Origin: Favolaschia claudopus
Taxonomy: Eukaryota; Basidiomycota; Agaricomycetes; Agaricales; Mycenaceae
Direction of reading: 5' to 3'
DNA length: 64,000 bases
Assembly (NCBI GenBank): GCA_037176885.1
Contig: JAWWNJ010000011.1
Span: 1 to 64,000, forward strand
Of this stretch, positions 58,133 to 64,000 are shown in pieces. The notes beneath the pieces were generated by a model. It was not told where the DNA came from, did no database searches, and worked only from the letters and a program-made list of their open reading frames with translations. Every line of letters starts with the position of its first letter. Position 1 is the stretch's first letter. A program made the position numbers and the translations under genes.

Positions 58133-58570
58133 TGTCGATGTAACAGAAATCGTTCTGTCGGACGGACCGTAACACGACCCTACTCACCCCCTCTGCGTTG
58201 TCCGTTACGTATCGCGTAATGTCTGGTGCGTCGGACCCCGCATCACCGTTATCTCGCGAATCCTACTGACATACTTTTTAGTCTCTGCGCACTATTCTCG
58301 TATTCCGATCGCGGTTATGCGTCGACCGTTTCCTTAGCCTTGGCTGCGGATCTTTTGGCGTTGAATTAGGCGTCGCTAATCCGAACCTCCCAATGGGTAA
58401 AATGGCGATCTTGATCTGCCCCGAAACCTGGCTCCAAAATCATACGAAGTCGTTGCTACCGAGTTATATCCTTATGTTGAAGTCCATCTTATTCTGATAG
58501 CTGCCTCATGGACACCGTCTTGTCTAATGGGGCTTTTTCGGTTACTTTCCGTCTACAAAAAGGTGTCCGT

Positions 58571-61500
58571 ATGCTGACTTCGTCTTCAGAGCTTTCTCTG
58601 TCCTTCTTGTCTTTTTGCATGCCCTCGGGCTTTTCGCGGTGAGTCTGCGTGTATTATGCTGATTGTATGGAACTCATAGGCGTTGCAGGGACGTTCTTCA
58701 GTACATTGACGACGCAGCTTCTGACGGTGACAGCGGTGGGAGGTGCGATATCCTTTTCCTTTCCCTTGTTTTTCTGATATTTTTCGCTTGTGTAGCGAAT
58801 TGAGCCTCAGTGTGCACGAATCCGACATATTGTTTATCAACGACGACACCGACTTGTCTGTTCATTCTCCCAGCGAACCTTTTGCGTACGCCGTGATCTA
58901 CTTCAGTTTTTCTCGACATCTCTTTAACGCACTTCGTCTAGTGTCATGGACGACGAAAGCGAACTGTGCGTATTTTCTGTCCTTATTATTTTTTGTAATT
59001 GTTTGTGTCTATTCTGGGTCGTATTGGTTTTCGTGTCCGTCTCCTTCAATGTCGTGTGGCTGACTTATCTTTTATTTTTTGCTTGTTTTTTTATTTTGTT
59101 GCAGGTCGGCGTTGTCTCATGAGGAGACCGATGTGGTCAACGGAGGGCAGTCCGACAGTGATGTTGTCATTGTCCCTACCCCTACTAAGCGAGGCAAAAA
59201 GGCTAGGAGCCCTACTAAGCGAGGCAAAAAGGCTAGGAGGTAATACCATTATCTGTCGCGTCGTGGCTATTTTCTTACTGTCGCCGTAGGTCGCGCCAGC
59301 CTGTACAGGACGCGAATACTGAGGAAGAGTGCGTTAGCTGTTATATTTATGTCTTTCCCGCACTGAAACTCTGCACTTTAGGGACGCGGCCATAACACCG
59401 GGTGATAGGTTTGTCGCGCAGTTCCAACGACGCGAATATGTCTGCTGATTGCGTCCTTCTCGTTTTTGAACTACTCTGTTGTGATTGTTTCGCTCGTTGC
59501 TCTACCTGTAATATCTGGGTTCTTGTATCTGCTTGGTCCTACCTCGCTAGTATGTTCGCCAGAAAGAACGGAGTCAAGGCAAGGTACTCGGAGACTACGT
59601 CTTCTTTCCTCTTGTGTTTGGCTGTACTTAAAAAAGCATCAGCACTCTGCCTCCCGGTATGTCCACTCGGTAAGACTTTCTATCCGAGCTTGAATTGAGT
59701 TGCTCACGACTATTTCTGCTTTAGACGCTCTGCTCGTGCGTCGAGTAAGCCTATGTCGACCCCCACCAAAGACGACGCGGAAAAGCCGGCCGGTTCGTCG
59801 ACTGGCTCTGCTACTACGTGCGGTTTCCTTTACCTTTGTGGCTGCTTGACTACTGACCTGTCGTTTATGCGACCTCTCCAGTGATACCGACACAGCGCGG
59901 CCTGTCATGTATGCTTTCACTTGATTGGCCTCATAAGTTGCTCAGCTTGTGTGCTTTAGAGACTCTCCGTTTGTTTCAGGTGATACTGGTTCGGGCGCTG
60001 CAGATGGGCGTGAAGCATACAGCGGAGATATAGTATTGCGTCTCCTATTACTCTTTCACGATGACTTACGTCTACTCGAGGTTTCCAACGGGTCCCCTCG
60101 TGTGGATTTGGCCGCCGTTGGTCCGCTTCTGCCAGCCATGCCCGTCACCCCTGTGAATGCAGTACGTCTCTGTTCTGTCCGTGGTGACTGGTTTCAGTCT
60201 TGAATGTTTGGTTCTTCGTTCAGAGAGCCCCCGTTGCACCCTCTCCGTTCACGCCTGTTGTTTCCCTGGAGAGTCGCATGGAGAGGTATCGTGTGCCCTT
60301 ATTATGGTCTCGATCGTAACACTCACTCGAACTTAGCATCGTGGCTAAATTCATGGAGACCCAAATGCCTTTCCTCGCGGCTGCGGTGATCAATAAAGTT
60401 CTCCCCGCTATAAACAATGCCGTGGCTGAGGGAAACGGTGGCACCCCTCTTAACGCGATGAAGTCTTCAACTGTTGCTCCATCTGCTGCTGAAGAGGTCT
60501 GTTTTTGTTTGGCTAATTTTTCGTGTGCAGTCTGCTAACTGCTCTGTCCATCCGGTGTTCCAGGCGTCTCCTGGCCGTGTACAGGCTGTCGGTGTCGCCC
60601 CTGGCGAACTTAAACTTGTCGGTTCCGTGGTTGGTACTCCTCCCGCTCCCGCGACTGTTGGGCCAGACGCGCTACCGCAGTCCCGAGTAGAGGAGGTCAA
60701 GTCGCTCTCGATGGTACGTCTTTGCTCATGCTCCACTTTGATAATAGTACGACGCATACGTCTCGTTATACAGGGCTCGAATCAAGGGTTGGGGGTAAGG
60801 TCGCAAGGAGGTCTCAAGTCCGAGGATGGGTCGAAAACGGATGCTGGCAGTCAGCAAGGCGTCCCTGGAGCCGTCGACGCGAAGTCTGCTGACGACCTCA
60901 AGGGCAAAGGACCCGCCCCTCGAGGTCCCTCTGCGGCATTGTGAGTGTATGCCTCATGTTTCGTGCTACTGTTTCGAGCGTCCCGTCTTTTGACGCGTAT
61001 GAGCTGTTGTCTCGTGACGGCTGGTTATCGATGACTTCTTTCCTACCGCCTACCGGATATCTGATGCTTCGTTCTTGGTGTATCGCTCACTTACTTTATA
61101 GAGCCAACATGGACAAGATTTTCGCTATGAAACGAAAACAGATGGGTTCTGGTGGGGGTGGATCTCCGTGAGTGTCGTGTCGCATCCATTTTTGCTCCAC
61201 ACTAAATGATTGTAGGTCTGGAGATGGTGGGCGAAAGCAGGGTGGGGAGAGTTCTCCTGCTAGTCCGAAGAAGCAGCGGTATGCGGAGGACGATTTGACG
61301 ACTCGAGTGAACTAGTGAGTTGGTGTTGTCCACGCTTTCATGGGGTTGACTTGGGGATTGTAGCACGCCTCCTGTCAAATGCGAGGTGAACGACGAAACG
61401 CTTCAGGACGACGCTATCAAGGAGATATACGCCGATTTGCCGCCTCTACGGTACGAGGTCGCTCGCTTCCCGTGTGGGTTACTGACCATTCGATGCAGTG

Positions 61501-62565
61501 GTGGTAAGGTCGTGCTGCCTTCGTTCGATCGCAATCCGGAAGAGCTGGATGGTGCTATCGGAGGTAGGCTGAGTTTCAGCATATGGGAGACTATATTGTG
61601 CCACGCTACAGCAACGTACGTACCTTTATATTGTGCTTATAGCCTCTCGCACTGACATCGTATGAGAAGGACTCTCCTTAACGCTATGGTCTTCACTCGT
61701 ACCGCGAAGCACTTCATAAACCCGTCCCGAGTCTCTCCTTCCATCATGACTCTGAAGCAGACCGTCATGGGTGCCCCGGGCACGTACCGCTTGTCCGTTG
61801 GCAACCACGCTGCCATCTGCGTCTCCGCTGGCATGTGCACCGCGAGTCATATAATGGAAGCAGTGGCTTCTGGCGGGACCCCGACTCGGTACCGCAAGTA
61901 CATCGACCTGCTGATGCATAATCAGGACTGGGAGCGCTGGGCTGCTTTCATGTGTACCTGCTATGGTCAGAGCGTTCTGCGTGCCACTATTACCTCCAAG
62001 GCCGTCAGCATGACGACTAGGCTTGGACAGGCCGACGTGGCGACACAAGGTGACTGTTTCTGGCGCGTCGTGCATCTACCACTCTTAATTTAACGTGTAG
62101 TAGCCGCGCTTACCAAGATAAGCAAAAAGCCTATCTTCAGCTATTTCAAGTCGCCCTCCAAAGGCGAGTCCTCGTCTGCTAGGACCGCTTCCGCTGCGTA
62201 TCCGTCTACGTACTCTCTGAAGTTCGACGACATCAGTGGGTCTTGTTGCTCCTCCTTAGTTCCTACAGACTGCTTTACCTTGGTCTTTAGTTCCAGTCTA
62301 CGATGTGCGTGATCGCGAGATTGACTTCGACGTGGCTTTGCCCTCGCTGGACGTCTCCCTTCCCAAGTGGACCGGGGGCGAGATTCCCATCGCGTCCTTC
62401 GTTGTCGTGGGGTATTCTGTGGCTTCTTACATGGGCAAGGCGCAAGGTATCGAAGGCCGTACTCTCCATGTGGGCAGTAACATACTGTGGGCTATTATCT
62501 GCGGCACTCCGGATCCCGATGTTCTCGACAGTCCCGAGCCCGAGCTAGATATGGACGAAGACTAG
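58571..62565 (+). CDS. Large nuclear-looking protein, 815 aa, 23 exons, unknown family
   Basis: Exons: 58571-58638, 58680-58742, 58796-58885, 58942-58965, 59105-59239, 59290-59328, 59382-59408, 59552-59584, 59725-59817, 59882-59908, 59960-60032, 60081-60161, 60224-60285, 60337-60496, 60564-60713, 60774-60940, 61102-61167, 61216-61314, 61364-61450, 61499-61615, 61670-62049, 62104-62235, 62291-62565. ATG 58508 is in frame and would add 21 residues. The N-terminal half is acidic and Ser-rich with a duplicated basic SPTKRGKKAR motif (likely nuclear signal) after VVIVPTP. The middle is Ala/Pro/Gly-rich. The C-terminal ~350 residues look globular: NAMVFTRTAKHFINPSR, YRKYIDLLMHNQDWERWAAF, then VPVYDVRDREIDF and IASFVVVGYSVASYM. 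I do not recognise the family. The splice at 60033-60080 is optional in frame. Confidence 0.75.
59181..59240 (+). repeat. 30-bp tandem duplication inside the 815-aa gene
   Basis: Two units (59181-59210, 59211-59240) are identical except for the final base. Because 30 is a multiple of three it duplicates the peptide PTKRGKKARS in frame, doubling a basic, nuclear-signal-like motif. Confidence 0.85.
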
Positions 62566-62744
62566 GTGGGCTGTAAAGTGCTGATATTTATTATACATAC
62601 AAAGGCGTCCGTTTGTTGCGAAAAAAAAACCCCTCCTCTCCCGACTCAGTTCGTTACCAATAGTAAAGCAAAAAATCCCCTTCTCAACCCCCTTCTCTCT
62701 CGAAAACCAGTAGAGTAAAAAATACAGCGTGTTTACAGTTTAGT

Positions 62745-62776
62745 GTCCTCTATGAAGCGTGTCCTCTATGAAGCGT
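62745..62776 (+). repeat. 16-bp tandem duplication at a stop codon
   Basis: gtcctctatgaagcgt occurs twice back to back (62745-62760, 62761-62776). On the minus strand it spans the last codons and stop of the neighbouring gene; 16 is not a multiple of three, so the duplication altered the C-terminus. Confidence 0.85.
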
Positions 62777-63933
62777 GTTTCGAATCCTCTCGTGCGTCTG
62801 TATCGGCCTGTTTGCGAGTGCCCTAGCAATTCTCCCCTCCAACCTCGCCACCGCTTCGTAGAACATGCGTTTGAGTTCTTCAAGATCTTCTTCCAGTTCC
62901 AAGTATCGTGCTTCCGTGCTTGCTTCTGCGCGTTGACTTGTCCCTGAAGTGCCTGCATTTTAGTGTTGTTCGGATGTGCGAGGCGGACTCTTACCTTCGA
63001 TACTCTTATGTGTCGCTCCAGTTACGGTCAACGCCTCTTTGATGCTATCCCGACCAGCTCGGCCCATCGCGATCTCCCTTTGCGTCGACGCCGCTTGCTC
63101 CGCTGTCCTCGTATCCGTGCGGAGGTCGAATCGCGTACTGGAAAGGGCCTCAGGTTCACCCTCGAAGCCTTCGCTTGTCTCGCCTTCGTCGTAAGTCGAG
63201 TCTACTAATTGCGCAGGTCAGCTCGTAAATACGGCTGCCATATCATGGTAATGTGGAAGTCTCACTCACCAGCGTAAACGACCGTTGAAGAACGAGCTGC
63301 GCTGCTCAGTCCAGCATCCCCCGTATCGCCTGAGCATTTGGTCAGATCTGCGCTTTTACTGGAAAGCGATCGAATGGCTGTAGCTGCCGCGCTCACCGTG
63401 TGGTATGGACTTTTTCAAGCCTTTGTTGGCGTTCTTTTGAAAGGAGCGGCTTTTAGCAGGTGGTTGGCTATTGTACACGCGCAGGAAGGCCTCCATAGTG
63501 GGAAAGAAGTCTCGCCGAGTCGCAGCGAACAGAAATTTCGACTTTCTGTCGCACGAAGTCTTCGACAGTCGACATGGTCGACAGCTCACTTGGTCGCCCT
63601 CGACATCACACTCCTTAGGTGACCGTCCTTTAGAGCATTTACTGCATTTCTGGTCGTTATTCGCGTGAGCTGGTCCGCGGATTACACCGCGCGTGGTGGT
63701 GGGGGAAGACTCACCTCGGAATTTGTCTTATTCCATTGTCGAGCTTCGTACGTACCGACCCATCGGCCATCGCTGCATTTCGTCCGAGTCGTTAGGTAGG
63801 CCACTCGACGCCAGAACGCCTCCACTTTATAATCTGGAGGTGTCTCTTCCGTACTGCCGCTTGTCGTGGTCCTGCTTCTTGAGCGTCGAGATGGGCTGTG
63901 CAGGGTAGGGTGCAGTAGGACTTCCAGATCCAT
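62750..63933 (-). CDS. Six-cysteine cluster plus coiled-coil protein, 314 aa
   Basis: Five exons: 63933-63715, 63649-63397, 63329-63270, 63204-62995, 62952-62750. Start MDLEVLLHPTLHSP is the first in-frame ATG. The frame is open past it to the window edge, so the gene may be longer. Six cysteines at 75, 78, 87, 96, 99, 106 form C-x2-C-x8-C-x8-C-x2-C-x6-C, resembling but not identical to a Zn2Cys6 cluster; the arrangement CRPCRLSKTSCDRKSK is basic, as in DNA-binding clusters. The C-terminus is a coiled coil (RYLELEEDLEELKRMFYEAV). A DNA-binding dimer is plausible. It is convergent with the 815-aa gene across a 184-bp gap. The exon 2/3 splice was chosen for its TCTGACC branch site. Confidence 0.72.
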
Positions 63934-64000
63934 TGAATCAGAGGACAATGTGGTCGGGGAGAGACGTGCATGGGCGACGATGGTCACAATGACGGTAAAG

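Overview
This window reads as genomic DNA from a mushroom-forming basidiomycete (Agaricomycetes). Genes are broken by many ~45-60 nt GT-AG introns with short branch sites just upstream of the acceptor. Families include a GPI-tailed CE4 chitin deacetylase, tandem O-fucosyltransferase-like genes, a Zn2Cys6/Fungal_trans regulator, a fungal membrane-ankyrin protein, a CACTA-type transposon and F-box-like proteins. No bacterial, organellar, rRNA or tRNA features were seen. All exon models were built by eye from splice motifs and frame continuity; the coding lengths of the spliced models come out as whole codons.

Layout. 1.4-5.4 kb: two tandem O-fucosyltransferase-like genes (499 aa each) with nearly identical exon sizes. 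7.1-9.2 kb: a 13-exon chitin deacetylase. 10.5-13.9 kb: an unidentified minus-strand multi-exon gene, only partly resolved. 14.35-21.08 kb: a ~6.7 kb CACTA/Tnp2-like DNA transposon carrying a 1011-aa transposase, a 213-aa companion on the same strand and a divergent 405-aa coiled-coil/basic protein, flanked by clusters of subterminal repeats. 21-34.4 kb: a gene-poor repeat desert with a dispersed family rich in the palindrome GCTGCAGC, ending in a degenerate tandem array. 34.4-36.5 kb: a membrane protein with C-terminal ankyrin repeats. 37.2-40.3 kb: a 17-exon Zn2Cys6 regulator on the minus strand. 40.77-41.12 kb: a fold-back element with perfect 105-bp inverted arms.

41.7-64 kb is a dense accessory block. 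Five F-box-like/leucine-rich paralogues (412-451 aa) are interleaved with a nucleotidyltransferase-like protein, a 3'-5' exonuclease-like protein, a basic protein with an OB-fold-like segment, an 815-aa nuclear-looking protein in 23 exons, a six-cysteine cluster/coiled-coil protein running toward the window edge, and a 91-aa small gene. Gene pairs are arranged convergently (41-bp gap at 56.75 kb, 184-bp gap at 62.6 kb) and divergently (54.94/55.40 kb and 58.13/58.57 kb). The predicted activities (nuclease, nucleotidyl transfer, single-strand binding, zinc cluster, ubiquitin adaptor) look more like a mobile or conflict-type module than housekeeping. That reading is inference, and this block is the best candidate here for an undescribed system.
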